NCBI RefSeq assembly: GCF_027887165.1
Contig: NC_077228.1
Location: forward strand, 429,217,957-429,281,956
DNA length: 64,000 nucleotides
Direction: 5' to 3'
From: Monodelphis domestica
Lineage: Eukaryota > Chordata > Mammalia > Didelphimorphia > Didelphidae
Within the stretch, counting starts at the first letter, position 1, and every line of letters starts with the position of its first letter. The notes beneath the pieces were generated by a model, which saw only the letters and a list, made by a program, of their open reading frames with translations, did not search any database and was not told the DNA's origin. The position numbers and the translations under genes are program-made. This document shows, one piece after another, positions 14,770 through 43,984 of the stretch.

Positions 14770-14952
14770 AGGGACAGCTGTGTGGCTCAGTGGATTAAGA
14801 GCCAGGCCTAGATATAGAAGGTCCTAGGTCCTAGCTAGGTTGCTAGCTAGGGCAAGTCACTTAACCCCCAGCCAGCCCTTACCACTCTTCTGTCTTGGAA
14901 CCAATACACAGTATTGATTCTAAGAGGGGAGGTAAGGGTTAAAAAAAAAAGT
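14770..14952 (+). mobile_element. tRNA-derived marsupial SINE
   Basis: GGACAGCTGTGTGGCTCAGTG head and a TTGGAACCAATACACAG body with an A tail. The middle is scrambled by a small internal repeat of GGTCCTAG. It lies just beyond the most distal likely LATS1 polyadenylation signal. Confidence 0.85.
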
Positions 14953-15025
14953 AAAAAGAAATTTAGTGTAATGATTTGTGTATATACTAAATACTCATCT
15001 ATACAAAATATTTTATCACTATAAA

Positions 15026-15031
15026 TTTATT
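15026..15031 (-). terminator. LATS1: Candidate distal polyadenylation signal AATAAA
   Basis: The minus strand reads AATAAA here, about 3.5 kb after the stop and just before the SINE-rich boundary. Another AATAAA occurs around 15154. Position is the only evidence. Confidence 0.35.
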
Positions 15032-17329
15032 TTACTAAGAGACAAATGGCAGATGAATGAACTTTAGAACAGAGTTCTGCATCGTATTTACTTAGCAGCA
15101 TAACAGTTAATTTCCACACATATTACAAAGGAATAGATTTTTATATCTGTTTTTTATTATCCCAGTAGATGTTACACTAGAGAAAATGATTGAGAAAATA
15201 CAAAGATTCATAAAACAGTCAAAAAATGTCACTGATTACTGATAACTATTACATTCAGAAATATTCAAAGAATTCAGTATTGCAAGGCTGCAATTCCTTC
15301 TAACAAAGTATAATTTTATAAAACTGTAGTGTTATAAGAACATTTTTAATACAAAATACATATATACACAATACAATATAAAAGTAAACTGGTATAGTGC
15401 CTTCCACACAGGAACTTCTTTAAGGCGCTTCACAAATATTAAACTAATGTTGACCCAAATTATTCTTTGCTTTGGATGAATTAAAGCAAACAAACTAAAT
15501 GTTTTACTTTAAATCCCAAAGGCATATTTTTTCTAAGAAAGAAGGGAATGAGGGAGGGAAGGAAGGAAGAGTGTTTAATGGTACCTTGGGATAACAGCAG
15601 CAGCATTATCTATGAATCCACCCACTGCATTTTCTAACATCTTAAACATTATTAATGAAATTAGAAGAAACCATTTCCACTCACAGTTTTGCACTTTGCA
15701 ACAGTAGAAGGTAACTTGTTTTTAAAGTCATTCTCAAAGTGACTTTCTAGTCATACATTCTCTAGTTTCTATTACAAACATGAAGGTAGAAAAGATACAG
15801 CAAGAGGGCCTGCCTTGGATAGAATGTCATTGAACAATACATAATAATATTTACAATTGCATGATCATAGAACACATTTTATAAATACAATTTATATGAA
15901 TAAATGGGCAAGTTAAAGAAAGACAGTAAGTTCTTTTTTTTCCTAACTGGAAAATTTGTAATAATCTCTCAGTTGCTATTTGTGAACATCTTTGTGCCCT
16001 TCCCCCCACCCCTAGAAGTGCCAGTGTCTACAATGAATCAATACGAACTGAATTTGGCATAAGATTTAAGAATTAAAGTTAATCTGTACATTTAAGCTAT
16101 TAGAATTGTAGATAATTAATCTAGAAACTGTCAATGACCCAAATATGGAACTTTTACTTCTGTGAGAGGGTATTCCTAGAAAGCAAGGGTTGCACAACTC
16201 CCCAAATTGGGAAATTAAAAGCATTACAAATGTTTTCTTTCTTTTGGGGGTGGAAAGGACAGGTAGGTAGGGAAAAAGGGAAAGAAGAGAGGTAAGTATC
16301 TCTATTTCTGTGAGAAATTAGCAAAGCTGGTTTTGCCTTGTATTGCACCAGAGATCCAGAAGCAAAAGAATTGTAAAGAGAACTAAACCACCCAGACTAC
16401 AAATTAAGAATTGTAGAGAGTTACTTATATGAAGAAGAGCTGAATTGGAAATTCTTTAACCGGTAAACTTGTTTGCATAGAGTTTTATGGGAATGAGTGT
16501 CCATTAAGTGAACAATGACATCCCATTACAATTAATTTTCTTATACCCCTCTGAGTAAATGTACCTTAGAAACAATCTTATCGACAGCCAGCAAAATACA
16601 ACTAAAGCATTTTTCAGGCAACTTCTCCCTATACCAAACTTCAACAAAACAAAGTAGTGAGAGTTTCAAATTTGAATCATCAAAGAGGCAAATATGAGGC
16701 CAGAAGCATGTGACTTACAAACCATTTTGGTCATAAAATAGTAGAAACAAGTCTTAGGCTAAATCTTAGTGAAATCAACTCAAAACAAGTTTCACTGTCA
16801 TCCTATCACAAAGGGAATTTTGAGCTTCTTCATATTTATGCACATGAATTAATTTTTAAATTAAGTTTTAATATAACATAATTCTACTTAACGGGTGCTT
16901 AAGAAAGGTAAATAAAAATGGCGACTTTAACTGGCACCCTACTAGTACTCTGTATCTACCCCTTACCTTCAGAGCTAAGCTAAATGTATTTTGGGCAGAA
17001 TTAACCACCAGTTTTTCCTTGAAACCTAACCATTATACAAAATAAGGATGCTGAAATAAGTTATATATTAATGAAAAATAAGTTAGTGGGAATTCATTTT
17101 ACACAAAGTATAAAATAATTTCTTAGTAATTAACTCCCTATCCCGTCCCCCCCCCCCCAACTACAAACATTCATATCCTTTCACCAAAGTTAAGTAGGTC
17201 ATAGGATTAATAGTCAAATACATTTTTTCTTTTATAGGTCATGTTTTCTGAATGAATTCTAGTTTGACAAAAAAACCTAGTGATGCTCCTGAAATTTCTT
17301 AAACCAAATAATTTGCTGTTATATATGTA

Positions 17330-17620
17330 AGGGAGAATGTCCTGGCTTTTCTGCCTTTAAAACCCAATGCAAATGCTGCCTTTTCCATGAAGCCTTTTCT
17401 TATTCCCGTCAGCAATGACTTTCTCCTTTGGACACTATAGATTGTACATAATTTTGTACTTCAAATGCACTTATTATATATTATAGTTATCTTTTTATGT
17501 CTTTTATTCTCCTACTAAGACTGTAAGACCCATGGTGAAACAGTCTCCTCTAAACTGTATGTCTCTCAATGCTCTGCACATAGTAGGCACTTGGTAAATG
17601 TTTGCTGAACAGGATATTCA
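17330..17620 (+). mobile_element. L2 3' end, antisense inside the LATS1 3' UTR
   Basis: Old L2: 'tgccttttccatgaagcc', 'ctactaagactgtaagacc' and 'cacatagtaggcacttgg'. It lies antisense to LATS1 and would be part of the mature transcript if the distal end is used. Confidence 0.75.
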
Positions 17621-18168
17621 AGATAGTAGTTTCAAAGAAATCACAAAAACTTGAAAATAAGTTTGCAGTTTTGCTCAGAACTACAAAAGAAATAAACTTT
17701 AACAAACGATAACAAAATATTAGTCTAAAAGATCTTTTTGTATGGCAGCTGTTTCCTTTTAAACATGGAAATATATAAAAACATAGTGATATGGAGAGAA
17801 AAATTGGTAGTGCTATAGCTTTCTAAAGTTCCTAAGCTTTAAAATATTTGAATATACTATTAGATGGACTACAATTACAAAAAAAGACTTGAACTATTAC
17901 TTTCACTCTTGTTTGATAAACAATGACATTGTTGCAACCCTGTATTTCCTAGTACCAGGATGTGAATTATCCAGATTATCATCAGCCCTGGGAACACACA
18001 CTGACCAGATGGCTTAATTTTTTTAGCTTATATTGTAGCAAAGAGCCAGCAACACCTAGCTTTGTGTCAAAACCAAGGTTACGAAAAAGATTCTGTAAAT
18101 GTGGGATATATTTGGTTAAAAGCAAGGTTAAACTGTCTTTCCAAAGTTTTTTTTAAATTTTAAAATTA

Positions 18169-18174
18169 TTTATT
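18169..18174 (-). terminator. LATS1: Candidate proximal polyadenylation signal AATAAA
   Basis: The minus strand reads TAGAATAAATAA about 345 bases past the stop codon. Use of this site would give a short 3' UTR isoform. Confidence 0.35.
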
Positions 18175-18517
18175 CTATGTACAAATAGATAACAGGCATC
18201 TATTTCCTTTTAAACAAATCACTATTTTCTTATTTCAAGTACTTAAAGTACCAAGAATTGATCACAAAATTCAGTTCATAATTTAATTTTTCTTAAAACA
18301 TTTTTTTCTAAATTACTGATTAACAATGCTGGAATAAATTAATAGTTGAAATAAATTCCCTATAATTGGGGGAATAAAATAATGTACACAGAGCAAAAAT
18401 AAATAGCTCTGTCAGGCTTGCATAATTTTTCTCTTGAAACCTCATAAAAATCCTATAGTTGAGGTCTTTCCCCAAAATAACCATCATAGAAATATAGTTC
18501 AATTACTTTCCAGTGTA

Positions 18518-35090
<16,573 letters not shown>

Positions 35091-35499
35091 GAAAACATCT
35101 ATCTGTATAACCTTCACAGAGGATTCACTCATACAAATATTTGTCAAAGTTATTTGTAGTTTCAGAATTCTCTCAAGCAAAAGTTAAAATGGTACCTCAC
35201 AAAGCATTGAGGAATGTTGGATTCTTTAATGCTGGAATGATTCAACTCTGAAAAATGACAGAAAAATACAGCTATAATTGATTAAAGTGAAAAGAACATT
35301 AAATGTAGTCAGGAATTTCTATTCTATCAATGAATTAATTATTGTGTGGCTGGAAAAATCACAAGCTTTCCATACTTCATTTCCCTCACTTTAAATGCTC
35401 AAAAATGTTGCTAGGGCAAATGAGTAAAAGAACTTTGAAAAATATAAGTTATTATACAAATACCAGGAACTATCAATAAATTTGCAATGGAATAATATA

Positions 35500-36265
35500 G
35501 CCAACAAACAATTATTAAGCACTTACTATGTGGTACATACTGTGCTACCCAATGGAAATACAGAGGCAAAAATATTTCCTGCCCTCAAGAAGCTCACATT
35601 CCAGTAGAGGAGACAACAGGTAAATTATTAGGTAATACAAGATATATACAGAGTAGAGAAATCAATCACTAAACATTTACTAAGCACCTATCATGTGCCA
35701 GGCTATGGGCTAAGTGCTAGGGATACAAAAAGAGGCAAAACACAGTCCCTGCACTCAAGGAATATTCCCCACGAAGGGGAAGAAAATTTGCAAACAAATA
35801 TCTACAAAACAAGCTATATATAATTTAAATGGGAAAATAATTAACAGAGGGAAGGCATTAGAATTAAGATGATGGGGAAGGTAAAAATTAGTTGGGTCTT
35901 AAAGAAATCCAAAGCGGTCAGCAGACAGAATGGAGGATGGGGAGTGTTTCAGGCATGAGCAACAGTTAGAGAAAATGCTGGGAGTCCAAAGATGGAGTTA
36001 TTTGCAGAACAGTTAGGAGGTTAGTGTCACTAGATGGAAGAATATGTTTTGGAAAGCAAGGCATGAGAAGACTGGAAAGCTGGAAGGGGGTTAGATTATG
36101 AAAGACTTTGAATGCCAAAAAAACCCCCAAAAACATTTTGTATTTACTCCTGGAGGCAATAGGAAGCCATTGGATTTTATTGTATTTTAGGAAAATCACT
36201 TTAGTCTCTGAAGGGAGGATGAATTAGAGTGAGCATAGACTGAAGGAAGCTTTTTTTGTGGGGCA
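35500..36265 (-). mobile_element. L2 3' ends, inverted (two adjoining copies)
   Basis: Two reversed L2 termini follow each other, near 35505 ('aattattaagcacttactat') and 35660 ('aatcaatcactaaacattta'). The second continues through 'gagggaaggcattagaatta', 'tgaaagactttgaatgcc' and 'ggaggcaataggaagccatt', so it is the longer copy. Confidence 0.82.
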
Positions 36266-36279
36266 AAGAACTGGAAAGT

Positions 36280-36800
36280 AAGAGGATACCAATTAAACGG
36301 GGAATGGCTGAGTAAGTTACTGTATATCATTATAAGAGAATATTATTGTGCTGTAAGAAATAACAAGCAGGAGCTCAAAAAATCCTGGAAAGACTTACAC
36401 AAACTGAAGCAGAGTGAAATAAGGAGAACCAGGAGTATATTGTACATAGTGATAGGAATACTGTAAGTAGAAACAACTGTGAATAACTTGGCTATTTTCA
36501 GCAACAGTGATCCAAAACAATCTCAAAGGACTCATGATTAAAAATGCCATCTCCTTCAAGAGAAAGAATCTGAATCCAAACCAAGCAAATTATTTTTTAC
36601 TTTTTTCCTTAATTTTTTTTGTTCAAAAAGGATTAATATGGAAAAATGTTTTCCATGACCATACATGTAAAATATATGAGATTGCTTACCATCTCAGTGG
36701 GGAAGTAGAGAATTCAAGACTCAAAATTCTTTTTAAAACGTTGGAAATTGTTTTTACATGAAATTGGGGGAGGGGAATAAAACAAGGAGAAAAAAAATAA
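36280..36800 (+). mobile_element. L1 3' end
   Basis: 'aaacggggaatggctgagta', 'agaatattattgtgctgtaa', 'gactcatgattaaaaatgcc' and a GGGGGAGGGG-rich end before an A-rich stretch. Homologous to ORF2 C-terminus plus 3' UTR. Confidence 0.8.
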
Positions 36801-36939
36801 TATCCAGGGCAGCCATTTCAGTTTCCTTTCAGCTGTGAGTCTCTGGACTTCATCAAGTCACCAAGCTAGATATGTTCTATCCTCCCTTCCTTTTCTGCTT
36901 TTTTAAAAATACTCTCTTGCTCCATTAGATATAGTTCAG

Positions 36940-37300
36940 CCTTTGTTTGGGGGAAGACCAAGTATATCATGAAGTGATGTCTTGACTTGTACATGAATTG
37001 GATTTAAATGAGGTAGAATTTCACAAAATTGGCAGCCTCACTCTTCCAGACTCATCAAAGTCCAGTGGTAAGACAAAAGTAAGGATGACTGAAGATGGTC
37101 CAGAACGCAGTGGATTATCTTGGCATCTCTACCCAAGCTCTAGGCATCCATAGTATCTGCTTAAGCTACCTTCATGGCCATTGGAACAAATTGTTTTCAT
37201 TAGCTCATTCCACAAGGTAAAGTTTTCACATATTTGAGGTTGGTCAGTTACGTTCAACCTGGTTTATTCTGTCTGCCAAGATGATTTTATCAGAATGTAG
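36940..37300 (+). repeat. Unassigned interspersed repeat
   Basis: 'gtccagtggtaagacaaaag', 'aggatgactgaagatggtcc' and 'ttcatggccattggaacaaa' give me the impression of a known marsupial repeat, but I cannot name it with confidence. Confidence 0.4.
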
Positions 37301-38549
37301 CTGCTATGCATACTACAGATTCTTGGAACCACAGGCAAATTTTGATTAAAAGTGGACTCCAAAGGTGAATGAGTAGCCCTGAAAAGGGCCCAGCAACCTC
37401 TCACAGCAGAGGTGCTAGTCCTCTCTGAATACCTCAGATACCCATGGTGCATAGTAGGCATTTAATAAATGTTTACTTAAGCTACTTAACCTCTATGTGA
37501 ATGTTTTCTCATGTCTAAAATGGGAGTGGGAGTCTCTTTTAGCTCTAGATCTATGATACTCTAATCCTATAAATACATTTTAAGAGAAAGGAAATACCTC
37601 AGTTCATGATGTAGGAATTTTTCCTGAATCAGCTCTGCATACAGTGTGAGCATCAAAATTTAAAACTAGAAAATGAAAATATATGGTATGAAATTATAAC
37701 TCCAACTTGCCCTTAAAAGAACACCAAACTTCCTTTGCAAAAATTTTAACATGTAATAGACTAATTGGGAAATCTAAGGCAAAGTCACAGTGAGTAATTT
37801 TGTCCAGTCCAGGTTGTCTTAGGGAGGCAAAGAATCTGACAGTCATTGGGAATGGAATCTGGCCAGAAGCTCACATGTATAAGGAGTGTTCAACCACCTA
37901 GGGACTGAAAGAAAGTGGGTACAGGCAGAGTTAGTAGGCAGAATTAAACTAGGCCCTAGATAGGAACAAGTGCCATCTGGAAACTTACGGGAATCCTGAA
38001 CCTAGGTATGGCAGAGAGGGGTGATTGCAGTAGCAATCCCTATAATAGCTACATGGCTTTGATTCCAGAGACAAAGAGGGGATAAGATTCTAGTCTCCAA
38101 CCTAGACTAAAATCTGCAGTGCAATAACCATGACAGGAGTCTCAGACAAAGGTAGAGGAGTCTGCAGTTCAGTTGTTCTGAAATCTAAAGAGCCTCCCAG
38201 GAGCATAATAATGCTTGAGTACAACAGCAGTCTACTGAAACTTCCAAACAAGTAGAGCCCAAAAAAACAAACTAGAGTCAGAAACCTGTAGAGATCATAT
38301 GAGAAGGTGGATTTTGCCTAAAATAACTTCACTTTAGGAAGAAACAGCCCCCAGCTTGTGATGTGAAACCAGCATGAGGACATAAGAGTTCAGCCTAGAC
38401 ATTCTCCCACAAATGCCCAGAGTCTAGGCCTAACACAAAGTCCAGAACAAGAAGTTGGCTGAAGAAATGAGCAAGCAACAAGAATCCTACCATAAAGAGC
38501 TAATATTGGTGACAGGGAAGCTTAAGACACAAACTCTAAAGAAGAGAAT

Positions 38550-39035
38550 GATTCAAAGTTGTAGTATAGGAATGTTATGAAATATTATTGTGGCACAAGA
38601 AATGACTAGGGGGAAGGTTTCTAAGAAATCTGGCAAGATTTTTATGAACTGATTTTCATCAGAAAGCAGAAAACTTTATATAATAAAGATAATGTTTTAA
38701 AGACACACAACTTTGAAAGAGTTGGGAACTTTGATCAACACAATGACCAACCATAATTCCAAAGGACTCATGACACATGCTGCTAACCTTTAGAGGCAAT
38801 GGATTCTTAGTGTTAACTAAGGTATGTATTTTTTTGGACATGGCTTATGTCAGAATTTGTTTTGGTTGATTATGCATATAATTACATATATAAACATGTA
38901 CCCACACATTTAGTTGTTAATTATAACAACTTCTGTTTTCATTGCTTTCTCAATGGGGTAAAGAGAGAGGTGTAAGGGAGAGAATTTAAGCTCAAATAAA
39001 AGCGAACTAAAAATTAATTTAAAAAAAGTATATGA
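38550..39035 (+). mobile_element. L1 3' end
   Basis: 'tattattgtggcacaagaaa', 'ccaaaggactcatgacacat' and 'ctcaatggggtaaagagaga', ending in A-rich sequence. Old 3' UTR-type fragment. Confidence 0.7.
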
Positions 39036-39109
39036 ATATAAAGGCATCAACACCTATCACAATTACTTCATATGGAATTATAATCAAGAACCTAAAAAAC
39101 TCCATTTAA

Positions 39110-39205
39110 CTTGAGGTCCTTGGGAGCAGGGGCTGTTTTTTATCTTTCTATATCTAGTGCTTAGTACAGGGCTTAACTCAAGTTTAATAAATGCTTGTTG
39201 ACTAA
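39110..39205 (+). mobile_element. L2 3' tail
   Basis: 'ccttgggagcaggggctg', 'tctagtgcttagtacaggg' and 'taataaatgcttgttgact'. Confidence 0.8.
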
Positions 39206-39489
39206 GTCAACAACTATTTAACTTACCTGCAAAAAGAAGAGATTTTATAGTGGTACTTATTTAGAATGTAAACATCTTCTGTAACATCTTGTGAAAAGAG
39301 GGTAGTGGAAAATTTAAAGCATTATTGTCTTACAAAACAGAGAGAAGCAAAGGAAGCTAAAATACTAGTTTAGAGAAAATTTGGCAAGAAAATCACTAAG
39401 CAAAATCATCTGGAGAGTATCTAAGGATGAAACAGAAAAGAAGCCAACAAAAAGGCAAAAAGTGGGGGGAAACCCCCAGAAGTTTTTTT

Positions 39490-41520
39490 AAACCTTATTT
39501 TTAAGGTTTTAAGGGCACTCTCCTTCCTTCCTTCTAGTTTATTGCCGGGCTCACAACCTTGCTTTCCTCTTCAACTTTTCCCCTTACTAGGGGATTTCTA
39601 TATACATATTACTCTTCCCTCTAGTACCTTAACCTCCCAAACCCTCAATTTATTAATTTCCCATAATGTATTCCTCACGATGCTTACATGCAGAAATGGT
39701 TATGTTTTTTATTTTGCTATCACCCATGAGTGCTTATATGTATGTTCATGAACTCTGAAATTCTTTTATCTGATTATAATCTGTAGTCATTCCATCACTT
39801 CCCTTGATTTGCAGCTCCAAACTTTTTTTCCTTACTATGACTGCTAATTTCTCAATCCCTCAGTTCCTTCTCTTGCAAAAAAATCAACTGTATTCTCACC
39901 ATTCACTCATTACCTTTGGTCCTAGTTATGCTGCTGACCAAAGCTGGAAAATATCATAAAACTGCAAACCAAGTCCACTGCAGATTTATATATAACCTTA
40001 GGTGGGCCCTCACTGGACATTACAGTTCTTTTACACTTCTCTATCTCACTCACCAGTTTTCCCAAACCTTTTCAAATCTCTTCAGATTTCTCAGTTTCCC
40101 TTCTATTCATCCTCTCAGCTGAGAACTTTGCCTCATATTTAACTGAAAAATTAAAGCCATTCAGAGTTCTCTCTTTTCTCCTACTTATCTCATATCACTT
40201 AGATACCTTCTGCCATTATCTCCTCTTTCATCCTTTTTTCATAAGAGATGGCTCTTCTCCTTACCAAGAAAAACTGTTACATGCACAAGGGATGGCATTC
40301 TATTATCATCTTCTCTAACAGATTGCTCCTTCTTTCATCCCTATTGTCGCATTAATCTCTCCTTATCTACTGGCTGCTTCCCTATGCCTACAAACACAAA
40401 GATGTCTCCTTCATCCTCAAAAACACTCAACTATCCATCAATATATCTTTCTCTTCCCTTTCGTAACTAAATTCAAAGCCAGCTACAATAGGTGCTTCTA
40501 CTTTTCTTTCACTCTCTTAACTCTGCAGTACAGCTTCTGACCTCATCCTCTGACCAAAAACTACTACTTCTAAACTTATCAATGAATTCTAAATTTCAAA
40601 ATCTAATGGCATTTTCTCATTTCTCATCATCTTGACTTCTCTCTTCAATCTTTGACACTGTTGATCACCCTGTTCTCCTTGATAGTCTCTTCCCTTTATG
40701 TTTTCATGATACTTCTCTCCTGACTCTTTTCCTATCTATGTGAGCACTCCTCTATCTCTTTTGCCAGTTCTTTATCCAAGTTGTCTTTTGGGGCTCTATT
40801 TTGTACACTTTTTTTCTTCTCCCTTATACTATTTCATTTGATGGTCTTATCAGTTCCCATGATTTCAGTTATTTTCTCTGTAAGATGACTATTAGAGCTG
40901 TTTGTCCAACCCGTAACTTTTCTCCCAACCTCCAGTCTCACATCTTGCAACAACTTTTAGACTTGAATTGAATACCTTGTAAATATCTTAAAACTCAACA
41001 TGTTCAAGATTGAACTTGTCTTTCCTTCAAAACTTCTCTATTACTGTCAAGGGCAACACCAATTCTTCCTGGCATCCAGGTTTACAACCCTAGGTATGAT
41101 TCTTAACTCTTCATTCTATAACTAATAACTAATCAAATTCTGTTGTTTCTACCTTTTTAACATTTCACACATATTCTCCCCTCTTTTCTCTGATACTGTT
41201 ACCATCTTGGCATAGTCCCTTATTCTCTCCTGCCTAATATTGCACTGGCCTGCTGATTAGTCTCCCCGCCACAAATCTCTTTCCACTCTAGACTGTCCTT
41301 TACTCAGTTCTCAAATTGACCTTGGTACTTCCCTCTGAGACTAGCCTCAATTTATCCTTCATATCTCTCTTTTTAATATGGCTGTTTGCATGTCATCTCC
41401 CCTCACTAGATTCCCTGAGAGTGGGGACTGTTTTTTGCCTTTCTCTGTATCTCCAGTACTTAACACAATTACTGGCATGAAGTAGGTACTTAATACTAGC
41501 TGACTGACTTTCCTCCTCCT
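39490..41520 (+). mobile_element. L2 LINE, 2 kb fragment in intron 1
   Basis: Covers the ORF2 region through to the tail. It includes the 'ctttgacactgttgatcacc' block (FDTVDH of the RT) near 40650, 'tttggggctctattttgtac' near 40790, and the terminus 'gactgttttttgcctttctc' with 'gaagtaggtacttaatac'. It is too decayed for an open frame. Confidence 0.88.
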
Positions 41521-41560
41521 CTGATTTATTCAGTATGCAATCTTTTAAATATAAGTTAAA

Positions 41561-42314
41561 CTATGCCCAAAGGGCGATAAAAGACTGTCTGCCCTTTGAT
41601 CCAGCCATAGCACTGCTGGGCTTGTACCCCAAAGAGATAATGGACAAAAAGACTTGTACAAAAATATTCATAGCTGCGCTCTTTGTGGTGGCCAAAAATT
41701 GGAAAATGAGGGGATGCCCCTCAATTGGGGAATGGCTAAACAAATTGTGGTATATGTTGGTGATGGAATATTATTGTGCTAAAAGGAATAATAAAGTGGA
41801 GGAATTCCATGTGAACTGGAACAACCTCCAGGAAGTGATGCAGAGCGAAAGGAGCAGAACCAGGAAAACATTATACACAGAGACTGATACATTGTGGTAC
41901 AATCGAAGGTGATGGACTTCTCCATAAGTATCAATGCAATTTCCCTGAACAATCTGCAGGGATCTAAAAAAAAAAATACTACCCACAAGCAGAGGATAAA
42001 CTGTGGGAGTAAAAACACCGCTGAAAAGCAACTGCTCGACCACAGGGTTGGAGGAGATAAGACTGAGGAGAGACTCTAAATGAACACTATAATGCAAACT
42101 CCAACAACAGGGAAATGGGTTCGAGTCAAGAACACATGTGATAACCAGTGGAATCATGCGTCGGCTATGGGAGAGGGAAAGGCGGGGGGGGGGGGGGGGG
42201 GGGGGAGAGGGGAGGAAAAGAAAACGATCTTTGTTTCCAGTGAATAATGTATGAAAACGACCAAATAAAATAATATTAAAATAAAAAAAAAATAAAAAAA
42301 ATAAAAAAAAAAAA
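41561..42314 (+). mobile_element. 5'-truncated L1, fairly recent, with 15-bp target duplication
   Basis: Exact duplication TAAATATAAGTTAAA at 41546-41560 and 42315-42329. The left 350 bp keep an open frame for the ORF2p C-terminus (CPFDPAIALLGLYPK, then KIFIAALFVVAKNW, CPSIGEWLNKLWY and MEYYCAKRN). The 3' UTR carries a run of 22 G at 42184-42205, then CAAATAAAATAATATT and an A-rich tail. The near-intact frame and exact duplication point to recent insertion. Confidence 0.9.
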
Positions 42315-42329
42315 TAAATATAAGTTAAA

Positions 42330-42680
42330 TATCTCTTTGGAATTTATTTTGTTATATGTAGTGTGATTTGCTGGGCAAAGCAATAAAATCTGTCAGACCA
42401 GTTTCCCCAGTAATTTTTGTTAAATATGAGGTCTTGTGTCAAAAGTTGAGGCTCTGAGTATATTTAATATTGTTACTATGTTTGGATAAGTTTGTTGTAT
42501 ATGTAATCTGTTCACCAACATCTCTTTTTTAGCCAATTCCAAATTGTTTTCATGATTACTGCTTTTCAATATAATTTGAGATCCAGTATAGTTAGTCTCT
42601 TCTTTGCCATTTTTTTTTATTATTTCCCTTGAGTGTGGGTTTTTGTTATATAAATATTGATTTTTCTTTTTTTCCTTTCA
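42330..42680 (-). mobile_element. Old L1 fragment, inverted
   Basis: 'tctctttggaatttattttg' and 'caattccaaattgttttcat' with 'ggtcttgtgtcaaaag' match the inverted L1 3' portion at 6.6-6.9 kb. It was the landing site of the L1 at 41561-42314. Confidence 0.6.
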
Positions 42681-42859
42681 CTTAGAGATAAGGAGAGAAA
42701 TTTTTTTGCTAATTAAAAGAGAAAGTGGGAGAATGGGGGGAAAAAGAGGAGAAGGGAAAGCACTTTAGTAAAAGCAACTGACATATGATCCTATCTGCCA
42801 TTATATATAATATTGCATACCCATAGTTTCCTACTTATTCAGTAAAGGGACAGAGGCTT

Positions 42860-43200
42860 CCCCTATAAGATAAGGCTTCCCCAGCTACTCTGTTTATAAG
42901 GTATGTGTACCAAGTTATTTGCAAGTTTTCTCCCCCATTAGAATATGAGCTTCTTGAGAGCAGGGGCTATTTTTGCTTTTCTCTGTATCCCCACCAACAT
43001 TTAATACAGTGCCTTATATATTAAATCCTTATTTAGTGCTTCCCTCCCTAATTAATCCTGGGTAGTTTAACTTCTCTGAGTTGTTGCTTCTTCATGAGCA
43101 AAATGGAAATACTTCACTCACATTACAGGGTCAATGTTAGAATGAAGTGAAATGATATATGTAAAACACTTTGAGAAACCTTAAATGTGAGCTTTAGTTG
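42860..43200 (+). mobile_element. L2 tail followed by MIR-like SINE
   Basis: 42.90-43.03 kb has 'ttagaatatgagcttcttga' and 'acagtgccttatata' (L2). 43.04-43.20 kb has 'aaatggaaatacttcactca' and 'gtaaaacactttgagaaacc' (MIR-like 3' part). Confidence 0.65.
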
Positions 43201-43279
43201 TAAAGAAACACAAATAAATACATGATATATAGAAAGTGAATAAAAAGTCATTTGGGGGGAATGAAGAGATAAGTAATTA

Positions 43280-43935
43280 TGGTACAAGCAATTATAGGAT
43301 CATCATCATACTAGATGTAATACTTGAGTGAAGCTTTGAAGGATGCTATGATTTCCAAGAATTGGAGGTGAGAAAATCCTCTGGTATAGGGGATAATCTG
43401 TGCAAAAGCAAGGAGATAGGGCATTCAATGTCACATATAAAGAAAAGCAAGTAGCCTGTGGAGAGTAATGTGATTTAAATCTGGAAGGGTAGACTGGAGC
43501 CAGAACATCAAGTACTTAAAATGTCAAACAGAAGTTTATTTTTTATCATAGAAACAATATGGTCACTACAATGATATGTTTTAGAACTGTGCTTCAGGAA
43601 CATCAATTTGAGTAGCTATGTAGAGGATGGATTAGAGAAGAGAGAGACTAGATGCAGGGAAACCAGTAAGGGTTACCTTCAACAGTTGAGATGAAAAATG
43701 TTGAGGTCCTGAATTATAATAGTGGTCATTTGAGAGAAGGAGACAGTTTTGGACTTAGAATTATCTAGGTTTGGCAAGTGACTGGAAACGGAAGGGAGAA
43801 AAGTCAAAGACAAGTGAGGTGGCAAAACTGGTTGCCACAGACAGAAAGGAGGAAGTTAAGAGGTCTTGGGGGCAGAATATAAAGATCTGTTATTCAGTTT
43901 GAGAAGTTTAAGGGATATCAATTTGGAGACATTTA
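43280..43935 (-). mobile_element. L2 fragment, inverted
   Basis: Reversed L2 order: 'aaagcaaggagataggg', 'agtagcctgtggagagtaat', 'gcttcaggaacatcaatttg' and 'caagtgactggaaac'. Confidence 0.65.
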
Positions 43936-43984
43936 ACTGGCTACTGGTCATGTGGGACTGAACCTAGAGAGAGAGATTAAGAAT

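Larger units (their letters stand above)
15000..18517 (-). other. LATS1: LATS1 3' untranslated region (probable)
   Basis: Starts directly after the stop codon at 18518-18520 and is inferred to run to about 15.0 kb. The support is that this 3.5 kb is almost free of interspersed repeats apart from one L2 tail at 17.33-17.62 kb, unlike the dense repeats left of 14.95 kb. A long LATS1 3' UTR is also usual in mammals. The exact end is not determined by sequence alone. Confidence 0.55.

Noticed and set aside
41535-41912. 125-codon open frame as a possible small gene
   Set aside because: The translation is the L1 ORF2p C-terminus and lies inside an insertion with target duplications.
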